NCBI RefSeq assembly: GCF_900141815.1
Contig: NZ_FQYR01000004.1
Coordinates: forward strand, 310,001-374,000
Source: Rubritalea squalenifaciens DSM 18772
GTDB lineage: Bacteria; Verrucomicrobiota; Verrucomicrobiia; Verrucomicrobiales; Akkermansiaceae
Direction of reading: 5' to 3'
DNA: 64,000 nt
Within the stretch, counting starts at the first letter, position 1. Every line of letters starts with the position of its first letter. The notes below the pieces were generated by a model, which was not told where the DNA came from, did not search any database, and saw nothing but the letters and a program-made list of their open reading frames with translations. This document shows, one piece after another, positions 18,078 to 26,257 of the stretch. A program made the translations under genes and the position numbers.

Positions 18078-19031
18078 CTAGTAGGAGGATTTTTCCGGGA
18101 ATTCCTTGGTTTCGTGTACCCAGCGCATGGCCTCGGTGGCTGTTTTGGGTTCTGGAAGTTTGTGGCCTCCCTGAAAGTGGAACACTTTGATTTTTGCTCG
18201 TGTTTTCTTTCTTAGGAAATCTCCATCGGGCTCTTCGTAGTGTTGGGCATTCTTGTCGGAGTCTCCGTTGATCATCGCGACGGCCATTTTCTTGGAATAT
18301 TTGAGGTCGTAGTGATTGCCCATCCAGCCACCAAAAGAGAGTATGCCAGCGGCTTCAGTATTCAAAAAACTGGAGCTGATGAATGCCCATGATCCTCCGC
18401 CAGAGAATCCGCCGAAGACTACACGTGTGGTGTCATAGCTGACCTGCTTCTTGGCTTCAGCCTGTGCAGCGAGATTTTCTTTCTTGATGGTCTCGCTGTC
18501 CTTTTTGTTGCGATAGCAATCAACTCCAATAAGTACCCAGCCTAGCTCGTCCGCTCCAGGCTTCATCATGTTCACAAGGCTCTTGGAGTGACCTCCAGGG
18601 GAGTAGACGTATGCAGCTGGTCGCTTCTTGTTAGATTCGTCGCCCTTGATGTAACCAGCTGGATAGTAGATGTGAATCTTATGTCCGCCGCCACCTTCAG
18701 GGGTGAAGGTCTCCATTCTGCCATTTTTGGCGGCTTCTCTTTTTTTAGCCATCTCCTCGGCGTGTTTCGCCATTTCTTTTGCGTACTCCTCGAGGCGATT
18801 TTGGTGCTCAGCAATGAGTACGGATTTCTCGATCACGACTTCCTTATCGTTTTTTAGCTTCAGAGTTAGCTTCCCGGTCTCGGTGTCGTACTTGATAATT
18901 TCGGCAGAGATGGTGGCGGAGTCTTTTTCTCTAGTCCAATCTTGGAATTCAGCTTTGACGGAAGATAGCGTCAGTAGAAGACAGCTGGCAGAGAGGAGTG
19001 AGAGGGAGTTGAGTTTGTTTGTGCGATGCAT
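18078..19031 (-). CDS. Secreted alpha/beta hydrolase with SHD1-like N-terminal domain
   Basis: A 317-residue exported protein. A signal peptide (residues 1-27) is followed by FQDWTREKDSATISAEIIKY and a KLTLKLKNDKEVVIEKSVL segment, which looks like the SHD1-type beta domain common in Verrucomicrobia and Planctomycetes. A short charged helix then leads to an alpha/beta-hydrolase domain: AYVYSPGGHSKS near the oxyanion region, GVDCYRN, nucleophile elbow GFSGGGSWAF, INGDSDKN as the acid region, and FQGGHKLPEP for the catalytic His. It is probably a periplasmic esterase or peptidase-like hydrolase; the substrate is unknown. It lies behind gltB's promoter region on the same strand as gltB. Confidence 0.8.
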   Translation of the reverse strand: MHRTNKLNSLSLLSASCLLLTLSSVKAEFQDWTREKDSATISAEIIKYDTETGKLTLKLKNDKEVVIEKSVLIAEHQNRLEEYAKEMAKHAEEMAKKREAAKNGRMETFTPEGGGGHKIHIYYPAGYIKGDESNKKRPAAYVYSPGGHSKSLVNMMKPGADELGWVLIGVDCYRNKKDSETIKKENLAAQAEAKKQVSYDTTRVVFGGFSGGGSWAFISSSFLNTEAAGILSFGGWMGNHYDLKYSKKMAVAMINGDSDKNAQHYEEPDGDFLRKKTRAKIKVFHFQGGHKLPEPKTATEAMRWVHETKEFPEKSSY

Positions 19032-19161
19032 GAAGGTTAAGGTTTATGGTGAGGTTATATAGAGGGGGTGCGTTGTCAGACTTGCAATGCTTTTTGTGAT
19101 GCCTGCAGCTTATACTTGGATTTAGAATTGAGTTTTGTTCGTTAGGTTGGAGGATTGGGCT

Positions 19162-19854
19162 ATGAATGAAGTTGCTGAAAACTTGGCGGAAGTGAAGGAG
19201 AGGATGGCAATTGCGGCGCAGAGCAGTGGTCGTGGAGTTGACGAGGTGAGTTTGGTGGCTGTCTCCAAGACTTGGCCTGCCGAGCATGTTCAGCAGGCGG
19301 TGGATGCCGGGCAACGTGTCTTTGGTGAGAACAAGCTTCAGGAAGGCCAAGACAAGATTCCGGCGATGAGTGATGAGCTGGAGTGGCATTTCATCGGTGG
19401 ATTACAGCGTAACAAAGTGCGTAAAGTCTTTGGTCTTTTTCACTGGGTACACAGTATCGATTCCTTGAAGCTGGCCCGTTATGCGAACGGGGTGGCTACA
19501 GACATGGGAATTCGTCCGAAGGTGCTGTTGCAGGTGAACATTGGCCGCGAGTTGAGCAAGGGAGGATTTGAGGTTGATGAGTTGGAGGACAGCTTCGCTG
19601 AAATCCTGCAGTTGGAGCATCTGGACCTCAGGGGATTGATGTGTATTCCGCCTGCGGTGGAGAATCCGGATGATGCTAGAATCTATTTTAAAGAGATGGT
19701 GGCATTGCGTGTACGTCTTCAGGAGCAGTATGGGATGAATCTGCCTGAGCTGAGTATGGGAATGAGTGGGGATTTTGAGGTGGCTATCCAGGAGGGCGCT
19801 ACGATGGTGCGTGTGGGGAGTTCTATCTTTGGGGCTAGGAACTATTCTCGCTGA
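19162..19854 (+). CDS. YggS/PLPBP family PLP-dependent protein
   Basis: A 230-residue single-domain alanine-racemase-like barrel that binds pyridoxal phosphate and helps PLP homeostasis. The PLP lysine is in LVAVSKTWP, followed by the family blocks FGENKLQEGQDKI, WHFIGGLQRNKVRKV and HSIDSLKLA; then QVNIGRELSKGGF, GLMCIPP, and the C-terminal LSMGMSGDFEVAIQEGATMVRVGSSIFG. All are normal for the family. The start at 19162 follows GGAGG at 19150; an upstream TTG (19135) is rejected. Convergent with the FecR gene, with a shared hairpin between them. Confidence 0.95.
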   Translation: MNEVAENLAEVKERMAIAAQSSGRGVDEVSLVAVSKTWPAEHVQQAVDAGQRVFGENKLQEGQDKIPAMSDELEWHFIGGLQRNKVRKVFGLFHWVHSIDSLKLARYANGVATDMGIRPKVLLQVNIGRELSKGGFEVDELEDSFAEILQLEHLDLRGLMCIPPAVENPDDARIYFKEMVALRVRLQEQYGMNLPELSMGMSGDFEVAIQEGATMVRVGSSIFGARNYSR

Positions 19855-19871
19855 TCGTCTGCCGAATGATA

Positions 19872-19906
19872 TAAAAAACCAGCACCGCGAGATCCGCAGT
19901 GCTGGT
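19872..19906 (-). terminator. Terminator between convergent genes
   Basis: Stem ACCAGCAC / GTGCTGGT (19878-19906) with a T run on the reverse strand (complement of 19873-19878). It would end the FecR gene and may also stop transcripts from the YggS gene. Confidence 0.7.
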
Positions 19907-19964
19907 TGGTTAATGCAGTGTTTTTGAAAGTGTTTCGGGCTTCGCCTTTGGTAGTCAGCTTGGT

Positions 19965-21548
19965 CTATTGTGGTCCCTCGTAGGTATTGTAGCGGTAGAG
20001 GTTTTGGATCTGCTCAGCTGAGAGTGCGGCGGCGAAAATGTAGATCTCATCCATGCTGGGTTGGAAGGGCCAGCCGTGGCGAGTGTCGTCCCAAGAATGT
20101 GCTAGAAGAGAGAGTGGTTTAGAGTCTTTGTCGTAAATGTTGGTATTGACTGGGATGTTGCCGTTGCTGTGCCTGATTAGGTGTTCGTTTGTGTTGCGTT
20201 GGATGTGCTCAGGTTCTCCATCGACATAGCTGTAGATTTCAGGGTTTCCGTCTTCCAGGTGTTTACCTGTGAATACATGGGCTATGTGGTGCCACTCTCC
20301 ATCTCCAATATTGGTGTATCCCCCCACCCAGTGGCCGCCCAGGGAGACTCCGCTGATACTGGTTCCGTCATCGAAAGAGCAAATGTAAGAGTAGAATTGA
20401 TTGGTGGTGAGATCGTGGTGTCCCCAGAATCTGCCCCAGCCGATAGTTTGATAGCTGATACCGTAGTTTTCTTCCTTAGGTAGCTTGATCCAGTAGGCCA
20501 TCGTACGAGGGGAGTCATCACCGATGCCTTTCCAGTCGGTCTCAATAAAGGCGCATGTGCCTGTAGCCTGCATCGCTTTGCCGAATTTGCCTTCAACGGC
20601 TTGGAAGTCATTCCCGTCATAGGAATCAATGACTTTGGTTGTGGTGTTGGCGGCGGATGGGTGGGTGCCAGAACATGCTAGTTGATCGTCTCCATCAAAT
20701 GACCAGTGCATGTAAGGAAGTTGATCAGGAAGGGTTGTGAGGAAGCGGGAGGGTTGTGTGGTGATGGAGTCAAGAGTGCCAACATTGCTGACTCGGCAGG
20801 CTTCATCGGCGATCAGTTTCTGTGAGTCTTTTCGGTGGTGTCTGGCGCTTACCTGGACTTTGCCTTTGAATACGTGGACTTCTTCCTGGCCGCCGGGGGT
20901 GTTGATGACTCCAAACTCGGTGCCTAAATCAACAATGTTCAGGTCATTGGTGATGACGCTGAAGCCTTTGGCTTGTTTGGAAACGTTAAACCAGGCAGAG
21001 CCCTCTCTCATTTGGATGCTGTTCTCTGTGAGAAGGGTGATGTCTGCTGGAGCCTGAAGAATGGATTGTACACCGCTCTCAAAATTGAGTTCGACGGTGC
21101 CTTGGTTCACGATGAGTCTGGATCCAGGTTTGAGGGTTAGTTCATGGTGCTTTTGGGCGTTGTCCGCATGAGTGATGGCAAAGTCGGTTCCAGGGGAAGC
21201 CCTCAAAGTGAGGGGTCTGTCCGTTGGGGAGACAAAGATGAACTGCATCACTGCCAAAGTCAGGAGAACCATCGCTGCGGCTGCCATTGAGGAGTAGGCT
21301 ACAAGCTTTTTGCGCCTTTTCTTGATGATTTCCTGTACGGAGATGGTCGGAACGGGAGTGGTCAGGGCTCTAATGCCCTTCGCGTTCTGACCGAGAAGGC
21401 TGTGAATGCGTGCGTGCTTGCAATAGAGGGCGCGGGCTTCCTCGGAGTTATCTAGCTCATGCATGAGTTCCGGCCATAGTTCCTCTGACAGGGATCCATC
21501 TAGGAGTTCCTGTATGCGAGTTTCCAGCTGAATAGGGCTCATGGGCAT
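19965..21548 (-). CDS. FecR-domain protein with LamG-like domain (anti-sigma partner)
   Basis: A 527-residue membrane protein. The N-terminal ~85 residues lie inside the cell; one membrane segment follows (AYSSMAAAAMVLLTLAVMQFIF, residues ~84-106). Outside is a FecR domain (GSRLIVNQGTVELNFESGV, EGSAWFNVSKQAKGFSVITND, VDLGTEFGV), then from ~275 a concanavalin-like/LamG domain (YMHWSFDGDD, MAYWIKLPKEENYG, GDGEWHHIAHVFTG, SMDEIYIFAAALSAEQIQNL). The start overlaps the sigma stop (TAATG at 21548). The layout is that of a sigma-linked FecR protein of Planctomycetes and Verrucomicrobia, probably signalling outer-envelope or glycan status to the sigma factor. Confidence 0.9.
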   Translation of the reverse strand: MPMSPIQLETRIQELLDGSLSEELWPELMHELDNSEEARALYCKHARIHSLLGQNAKGIRALTTPVPTISVQEIIKKRRKKLVAYSSMAAAAMVLLTLAVMQFIFVSPTDRPLTLRASPGTDFAITHADNAQKHHELTLKPGSRLIVNQGTVELNFESGVQSILQAPADITLLTENSIQMREGSAWFNVSKQAKGFSVITNDLNIVDLGTEFGVINTPGGQEEVHVFKGKVQVSARHHRKDSQKLIADEACRVSNVGTLDSITTQPSRFLTTLPDQLPYMHWSFDGDDQLACSGTHPSAANTTTKVIDSYDGNDFQAVEGKFGKAMQATGTCAFIETDWKGIGDDSPRTMAYWIKLPKEENYGISYQTIGWGRFWGHHDLTTNQFYSYICSFDDGTSISGVSLGGHWVGGYTNIGDGEWHHIAHVFTGKHLEDGNPEIYSYVDGEPEHIQRNTNEHLIRHSNGNIPVNTNIYDKDSKPLSLLAHSWDDTRHGWPFQPSMDEIYIFAAALSAEQIQNLYRYNTYEGPQ

Positions 21549-22096
21549 TAGCTTGGGATAATCTTGTCTAAAGTTTGTCGTTCGTCGATGCAGCGTCTGA
21601 GTGCTGTCCTCAGGCGGCTCAGGGTGACTTTCAGAGAGCCTACGCTTTTACCTGAGCTTTGTGCGTATTCTTTGAGGGGGGTTTCTGAGTAGTATCGATG
21701 GGTAATCAGCTCGCGCTCGCTGGGGTTTAGTTTTTGGAGGCAGTGGTCTAGGGCGACACGGAGATCGTGTGTGGGGGTTTCCTCGGTGGATTCTTCCATG
21801 GACTCCGTGATTTTCTTCGCTAGATCATCATGGATCACCAGCCAGTCCTTGCGCTGACACTCCTTGAGGTAGGATTTTACCTCCCAGCGGGCAATGCTAT
21901 ATGCCCATGCGCGGAAATTGGTGCCTTTCTCAAAGTTTTTACGCTTTTTCCATATCACGAGATTAGTGCGCTGAAGCACATCTTGCACTGAGGGGTCACC
22001 GGGGAGGAGCGAATGGATATAGGCAAGCAGTTCTGCCTGGTGGACTGCTATTTGCGTGACAATAGCATCGTCGGTGCTGCCGGAGAATATACCCAT
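21548..22096 (-). CDS. ECF sigma factor (Rhodopirellula/Verrucomicrobium-type)
   Basis: A 182-residue group IV sigma factor. Region 2 includes LLAYIHSLLPGDPSVQDVLQRTNLVIWKK and FRAWAYSIARWEVKSYL; region 4 includes LDHCLQKLNPSERELITHRYYS and the HTH KEYAQSSGKSVGSLKVTLSRLRTALRRCI. The pattern matches the subfamily paired with FecR proteins in this phylum. The start at 22096 (MGIFSGST) is preferred over an upstream TTG at 22114. Its stop overlaps the start of the FecR gene by one base, implying coupled translation. Confidence 0.92.
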   Translation of the reverse strand: MGIFSGSTDDAIVTQIAVHQAELLAYIHSLLPGDPSVQDVLQRTNLVIWKKRKNFEKGTNFRAWAYSIARWEVKSYLKECQRKDWLVIHDDLAKKITESMEESTEETPTHDLRVALDHCLQKLNPSERELITHRYYSETPLKEYAQSSGKSVGSLKVTLSRLRTALRRCIDERQTLDKIIPS

Positions 22097-22187
22097 CAGG
22101 GTATACTGGCACAAAATGGGCCAAGGTTACAAAAAACTTTATCAAATTACGCTCACTTCTGCAGGGGTGGCATCTACGCGTGCTGAA

Positions 22188-22219
22188 TAAAAAAACGCCT
22201 CCTGCTGATAGGAGGCGTT
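22188..22219 (-). terminator. Terminator of the NUDIX gene
   Basis: Perfect stem AACGCCTCCT / AGGAGGCGTT (22194-22219) with a reverse-strand T run, 28 bases past the stop at 22247. Confidence 0.8.
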
Positions 22220-22246
22220 TGGTTAAAAGGATAGGATTCGTGATAA

Positions 22247-22861
22247 TTAAAGTTCCTTCAAGATATCAGCGCAAATCTGAGACCAGCTCTCGAGATTTTC
22301 GTGCATTTCGCCCTGGAGTTCTTCGATGGTGTTGAACTTGAGATCGGCAATGGCTTCCTCGTTGGAGGTGACTTGGTCCGTCTCGAGTTCGAAGAGGTGG
22401 ACGACGCCGAGGTGGACCTTGCCTACTTCGTTTGAGTCATCGTTGAGAAGGGCCACAATCTTCTGGGTGTAGTTGCCCTGGATATTAAGCTCCTCGTTTA
22501 TTTCGCGTTCCACGCCGGCTAGGTAGGTTTCCATGCCGAGGTGGTCTTCACGTTCGTCCTCTGGATTGATGTGGCCACCGATACCCATGGAGCGCTTGGC
22601 GTGCAGGCGGGCTTCACCGCCTGATTTGCTGCGCATGTAGTTGATGATTTTTCCGTTGTGGCGGAAAAGGGCGTAAGGAATGAGCTGCTTGTGAGTTGGG
22701 TCCTCTTCGGCCTCTGCCCTGTCCATAAAGAAGTTATTGGATGGGTTGATGATGGTGGAGAGGTACTTCTCGACGTCTGTCTGGATGCCTTGGAAGGAAC
22801 CGAGGGAGTCGAAGAGTTCGCGCTTGATGACGAGGATTTGTTCGCCTGCGTATTTGGACAT
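22247..22861 (-). CDS. NUDIX-type hydrolase-like protein
   Basis: A 204-residue protein. A NUDIX-like core lies at residues ~60-165: IPYALFRHNGKIINYMR, SMGIGGHINPED, then a Nudix-box variant ending in REINEELNI. The box keeps REIxEE but lacks the usual leading glycine and the glycine after EE, so activity cannot be assumed. The C-terminal part (VGKVHLGVVHLFELET) fits the rest of the fold. The N-terminal ~55 residues (EQILVIKRELFDSLGSFQGI) are an extension. Possible substrate: a nucleoside diphosphate linked to another group, or none. Single gene with its own terminator. Confidence 0.75.
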   Translation of the reverse strand: MSKYAGEQILVIKRELFDSLGSFQGIQTDVEKYLSTIINPSNNFFMDRAEAEEDPTHKQLIPYALFRHNGKIINYMRSKSGGEARLHAKRSMGIGGHINPEDEREDHLGMETYLAGVEREINEELNIQGNYTQKIVALLNDDSNEVGKVHLGVVHLFELETDQVTSNEEAIADLKFNTIEELQGEMHENLESWSQICADILKEL

Positions 22862-22888
22862 TGTGTTAAAAATGTTAGATGGGTGCTA

Positions 22889-23410
22889 CTAGTCTTGGTT
22901 TGGCTGGGACTTCACGTAATCCAGAATGTGGTCGTGGTCGCCATCAGCGGCCCAGACGTGGCGGAGGAAGTCAGCGGGGTGGATGTTCCCATGGCGACGG
23001 AAAAAATTGCGGTCGCCGCCGCAGCCGAACATGATGTTAGGATCGAGTTCGCCGCGCAGCTTGTGCTCAGCCTTGGCGATGATGCGTGGTAGATAGGCGA
23101 TGCCATCCGTCTCTTCCTGCTTGCCTGGTAGTTCATCCATGGTGATTTCGTACTCACTGAGGATGTTGTTTTGAACGACCATGAGGTAGTCGCGGCGTAC
23201 TGCGGCGATGAGCAGAGCGGTGGACTCTGTAGGCTCGCCGTCATCTGCTAGGTCTTCGACAAAGTCAAAAAGTTCGCGTGGCTTATAGCCGATAGAAGCG
23301 AGAAAGGTGAGGTCGTCATCGCTGTAGTAAGTGTTAAAGTCGGAGTTGCCTCCACGGTAGGCTTCCAGGCATCTGCGGAACAGTTTCAGAAAGTGGTCAT
23401 TCCAAGTCAT
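22889..23410 (-). CDS. DUF5069-like conserved protein
   Basis: A 173-residue cytosolic protein with the start at 23410 (MTWNDHFLKLF) chosen over an upstream alternative start at 23461. Blocks seen: FLKLFRRCLEAYRGG, PRELFDFVEDLADDGEP, ALLIAAVRRDYLMVV, IAYLPRIIAKAEHKLRGELD, MFGCGGDRNFFRRHG, HPADFLRHVWAADGD. The layout 'LPRxIxKAxxKLxGEL…GxDxxFxxxxxxxxxxFLxxV' is what I recall of DUF5069, a small family of unknown function in Verrucomicrobia and Planctomycetes. It lies 27 bases upstream of the NUDIX gene on the same strand, so they may be co-transcribed. Confidence 0.6.
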   Translation of the reverse strand: MTWNDHFLKLFRRCLEAYRGGNSDFNTYYSDDDLTFLASIGYKPRELFDFVEDLADDGEPTESTALLIAAVRRDYLMVVQNNILSEYEITMDELPGKQEETDGIAYLPRIIAKAEHKLRGELDPNIMFGCGGDRNFFRRHGNIHPADFLRHVWAADGDHDHILDYVKSQPNQD

Positions 23411-23626
23411 GACGGCAGATTGGATGGCGCGGGGGAGTGTGTCAAATACGCAGCTTTTCAAAGCTAAAAAAATACCTGAAAATCGGTTAGGAATGTCACA
23501 AAACTCCTTGGGTACAGTCGATTTAGCTTGAAGATAATAAAAGAATGTCTATTTGAAGCTCGCCTATTGTGTTAATGTAATGGGCGATATTTCTAATAAA
23601 ACCAAACTACTGAACCATCTAAGTCC

Positions 23627-24628
23627 ATGGCAGCCAAAAAGAAACAGGTGAAAAAGGGCGCTAAAAAAGCTCCCAAGAAAGCACCTGCAAAGAAAACCTC
23701 CAAGAAATCTGCAGCAAAAAAAGTAGCCAAGAAGACGGTTGCGAAAAAGGCCGCTAAGAAAGTCGCTAAAAAAGCGGTGAAAAAGACTGCCAAGAAGGTG
23801 GCTAAAAAGGCGGTGAAGAAAGCCGCTAAAAAGACCGCCAAGAAAGCTCCTGCCAAAAAATCAGCCAAGAAAGTGGTGAAGAAGGCAGCCAAGAAAGTGG
23901 CAAAGAAAGCCAAAAAGGTAGCTCCTAAAAAGAAGGTGGTGAAGAAGCCTGCTAAGAAGACCGCAAAGAAAGCGGTGAAGAAGGTGGTCAAAAAGGCGAC
24001 TAAGAAAGCTGCCAAGAAGGTAGTGAAAAAGGTCGCCAAGAAGGTGGCTAAGAAAGCGCCCGCCAAAAAGGCCACGAAGAAAGTTGTGAGTAAGACAGAA
24101 AAAAAAGCCCCTAAAAAGGTAGCGAAGAAGGTGGTAGCCAAGAGCTCGGCTGCCAAAGCCAAGAAGGCCCCAGCGAAAGCTGATCCTAAGAAGCCAGTGA
24201 AACTGAGTGCGTTTGTGAAGAAGCAGCGCGAACGTTTGCTGGAGCTTCTGGATGAGTTGCTGGATACGACTCATGGCATGGCCCAGGACACCCTGAAGTC
24301 CGGCCCTGAGGGTAGTGAGGCAAACGGTTCGGGAATGCACCAAGGTGATGCGGGTAGCGATGCCTATGACCGCGACTTGGCCCTGAATATCCTCTCCAAG
24401 GAGCAAGACGCCCTCTATGAGGTGCAAGATGCGCTGGGCAGGGTCGAGAAGGGTGTCTACGGCATCTGTGAGTTGTCCGGAAAGCGTATCCCGAACGCAC
24501 GACTGGAAGCCATCCCGTTCTGTCGTCTGACCGTGGAGTGTCAGGAAAAGTGGGAAGAAAAATACGGCAAGCAGCGCTATCGCCGTGAAGACGAGCCAGG
24601 CTACATTGGTGGTCTGGAGGGTTTCTAA
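23627..24628 (+). CDS. DksA/TraR-type zinc-finger protein with histone-H1-like lysine tail
   Basis: A 333-residue fusion. Residues 1-190 are an Ala/Lys/Val tail of AKK, VAKK and AVKK repeats resembling the C-terminus of histone H1 and of bacterial H1-like DNA-binding proteins. Residues ~190-333 form a DksA/TraR-like domain: LSAFVKKQRERLLELLDEL helix, GDAGSDAYDRDLALNILS at the coiled-coil tip, and the finger region GVYGICELSGKRIPNARLEAIPFCR. The usual CxxC…CxxC is reduced: C281 and C299 remain in place, S284 and T302 occupy the second and fourth positions, and C305 lies near by. It may bind DNA or RNA polymerase, or both. Start at 23627; terminator at 24655. Confidence 0.9.
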   Translation: MAAKKKQVKKGAKKAPKKAPAKKTSKKSAAKKVAKKTVAKKAAKKVAKKAVKKTAKKVAKKAVKKAAKKTAKKAPAKKSAKKVVKKAAKKVAKKAKKVAPKKKVVKKPAKKTAKKAVKKVVKKATKKAAKKVVKKVAKKVAKKAPAKKATKKVVSKTEKKAPKKVAKKVVAKSSAAKAKKAPAKADPKKPVKLSAFVKKQRERLLELLDELLDTTHGMAQDTLKSGPEGSEANGSGMHQGDAGSDAYDRDLALNILSKEQDALYEVQDALGRVEKGVYGICELSGKRIPNARLEAIPFCRLTVECQEKWEEKYGKQRYRREDEPGYIGGLEGF

Positions 24629-24654
24629 GGCTTAGAATATCATTAGGAAACGTA

Positions 24655-24686
24655 AACCTCCGCTCGTGAAGGGTGGAGGTTTTTTA
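24655..24686 (+). terminator. Terminator of the DksA-like gene
   Basis: Stem AACCTCC / GGAGGTT with TTTTTT after it, 27 bases past the stop. Confidence 0.8.
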
Positions 24687-24809
24687 CTCTCAGCAGGCAG
24701 TTTCAATGGCAATAAGGCGAGGGAGAGTGTTAAAAAAATCACGGTTTGGCTTGACGCTGGCCCCAAATTGAGTAGCTTCCGCCTCCCGATTTCAACCATT
24801 TAAGAAACC

Positions 24810-24983
24810 ATGCCACGCGATATCATCATCCTCGAATGCACCGAAGCACGCGCCGAAGGTAAGTCTCCTTCCCGCTACGTGACTACACGCAACAAGAAGA
24901 GCCTTCGTACACCAGGCCGCCTTGAGAAGGTTAAGTTCAACCCAGCTCTCAAGCGCCGTACTGTACACCGCGAGCTTCGCTAA
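24810..24983 (+). CDS. rpmG: 50S ribosomal protein L33
   Basis: A 57-residue protein, below the usual length cut-off for automatic frames. The translation starts [18 protein letters not shown] and continues with [36 protein letters not shown], the standard L33 pattern. The zinc-binding cysteine pairs of some L33 forms are absent (one Cys, in LECTEA), so it is the zinc-free form. It is followed 35 bases later by rpsR on the same strand, and both are probably in one transcript. The ATG at 24810 is the only start. Confidence 0.95.
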   Translation: MPRDIIILECTEARAEGKSPSRYVTTRNKKSLRTPGRLEKVKFNPALKRRTVHRELR

Positions 24984-25018
24984 TCACGCATTCAAGATAC
25001 ATCACAGATTTTCTTATT

Positions 25019-25261
25019 ATGTCCGAGCCTAAAACAATCGAACGCCGCATCGCCTTCCGTAAGGCCAACCGTACGATGCCACGTCGTCGTATCGACCTTC
25101 CTGCAGAGCAGATCGACTACAAGAACACAGAGATTCTTAGCAAGTTTACTTCTGAGACTGGCAAGATCCTCCCACGTCGTGTGACTGGAGTTTCCGCCAA
25201 GCTTCACCGCAAGATTACACGCGAGATCAAGCGTGCACGTTCTTGCAACCTTCTTCCATAA
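25019..25261 (+). CDS. rpsR: 30S ribosomal protein S18
   Basis: An 80-residue small-subunit protein. The C-terminal half is the canonical S18 core: [49 protein letters not shown]. The N-terminus ([18 protein letters not shown]) is basic and variable as usual. It lies 35 bases after rpmG; the more common neighbours rpsF, ssb and rplI are not present here, so this organism splits the two ribosomal protein groups differently. Confidence 0.97.
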   Translation: MSEPKTIERRIAFRKANRTMPRRRIDLPAEQIDYKNTEILSKFTSETGKILPRRVTGVSAKLHRKITREIKRARSCNLLP

Positions 25262-25299
25262 TTGGAAGACGGGATGCTGATCTCACATAGATGGTTTTT

Positions 25300-25339
25300 C
25301 GAGCTTGCCTAGTCAATTCTGGGCAGGCTCGTTTTGTTT
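25300..25339 (+). terminator. Terminator of the rpmG-rpsR unit
   Basis: Stem CGAGCTTGCC / GGCAGGCTCG (25300-25331, one mispair) followed by TTTTGTTT. Confidence 0.7.
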
Positions 25340-25393
25340 CCCTAATGGCTTTGTGAAATCGGTTTACTGAGAAACCAAGATCTAGTTTTTAAG

Positions 25394-26191
25394 ATGCCAG
25401 AACAAATCATGCCGCTGAAGGATACCCAGAACGAGCGCGATCACCGCAATATCGCGATCGACAGGGTAGGGGTGAAAGCGCTTCGCTTTCCTGTAGAGGT
25501 TCGAGAGAAAGAAGGCGGATCCCAGCGTACCGTGGCTACCACCGCGCTTGCCGTGGACTTGCCGGAACATTTCAAAGGCACACACATGAGCCGCTTCGTG
25601 GAGGTGCTGAACTCCCATGGCAACTGCCTGGATGTACGTGAAATGAAGAAGGTTCCCGAGGAACTTCTAGAGCGCTTGGAAGCTTCCAAGGCTCACGTGG
25701 AATTTGAGTTCCCGTTCTTCCGAACCAAGCCGGCTCCTGTGACGGGCAAAGGTGGCGTGCTGGACTACACCGTGCGTTTCGAGGTCGAGGCCTGTGCTAA
25801 CGGTGATTCAGATTTCGTCTGCACCGTGATGGTGCCTGTGGCGACGCTTTGCCCATGCTCCAAGGCGATCAGCGACTACGGTGCCCACAACCAGCGCGGT
25901 CTGGTGACTTTCGCTGTGCGTGCCAAGCGTCCGATCTGGGTGGAAGACCTCATTGACCTCGTAGAGTCTTCAGCCAGCTGTGAGCTCTATAGTCTACTGA
26001 AGCGCCCGGATGAAAAGTACGTGACCGAGCGTGCCTACGATAATCCAGTCTTCGTAGAGGACTTGGTGCGTAACGTGGCCAGTAAGGCAAACGCTCAGGA
26101 TAACATCGTGTGGTACCGCGTGGAGGCGGAGAACTTTGAGTCTATCCACAACCACAATGCCTACGCGATGATCGAGAAGCACGCGGAGTAG
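25394..26191 (+). CDS. folE2: GTP cyclohydrolase IB (FolE2)
   Basis: A 265-residue enzyme that opens the GTP ring in the first step to tetrahydrofolate and to queuosine-type precursors. The start MPEQIMPLKDTQNERDHRNI and the block VGVKALRFPVEVRE fit the family. The metal/catalytic Cys region is CPCSKAISDYGAHNQRGLV, and HMSRFVEVLNS and YDNPVFVEDLVRNV are also typical. Length normal. It lies on its own after the ribosomal genes. FolE2 replaces the zinc-dependent FolE in many marine bacteria; no other folate gene is near. Confidence 0.97.
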   Translation: MPEQIMPLKDTQNERDHRNIAIDRVGVKALRFPVEVREKEGGSQRTVATTALAVDLPEHFKGTHMSRFVEVLNSHGNCLDVREMKKVPEELLERLEASKAHVEFEFPFFRTKPAPVTGKGGVLDYTVRFEVEACANGDSDFVCTVMVPVATLCPCSKAISDYGAHNQRGLVTFAVRAKRPIWVEDLIDLVESSASCELYSLLKRPDEKYVTERAYDNPVFVEDLVRNVASKANAQDNIVWYRVEAENFESIHNHNAYAMIEKHAE

Positions 26192-26257
26192 TGCTTTTGC
26201 TTAGTTCTTATCAAAAGGGCTTTCGTTGATATCAGATTTGGTCTTGTTTCATAAGGT

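Noticed and set aside
23593-24162. Phe/Ala/Leu-rich reverse-strand frame that looks like a membrane protein
   Set aside because: It is the complement of the Lys/Ala tail of the DksA-like gene (AAG read as CTT), not a gene.
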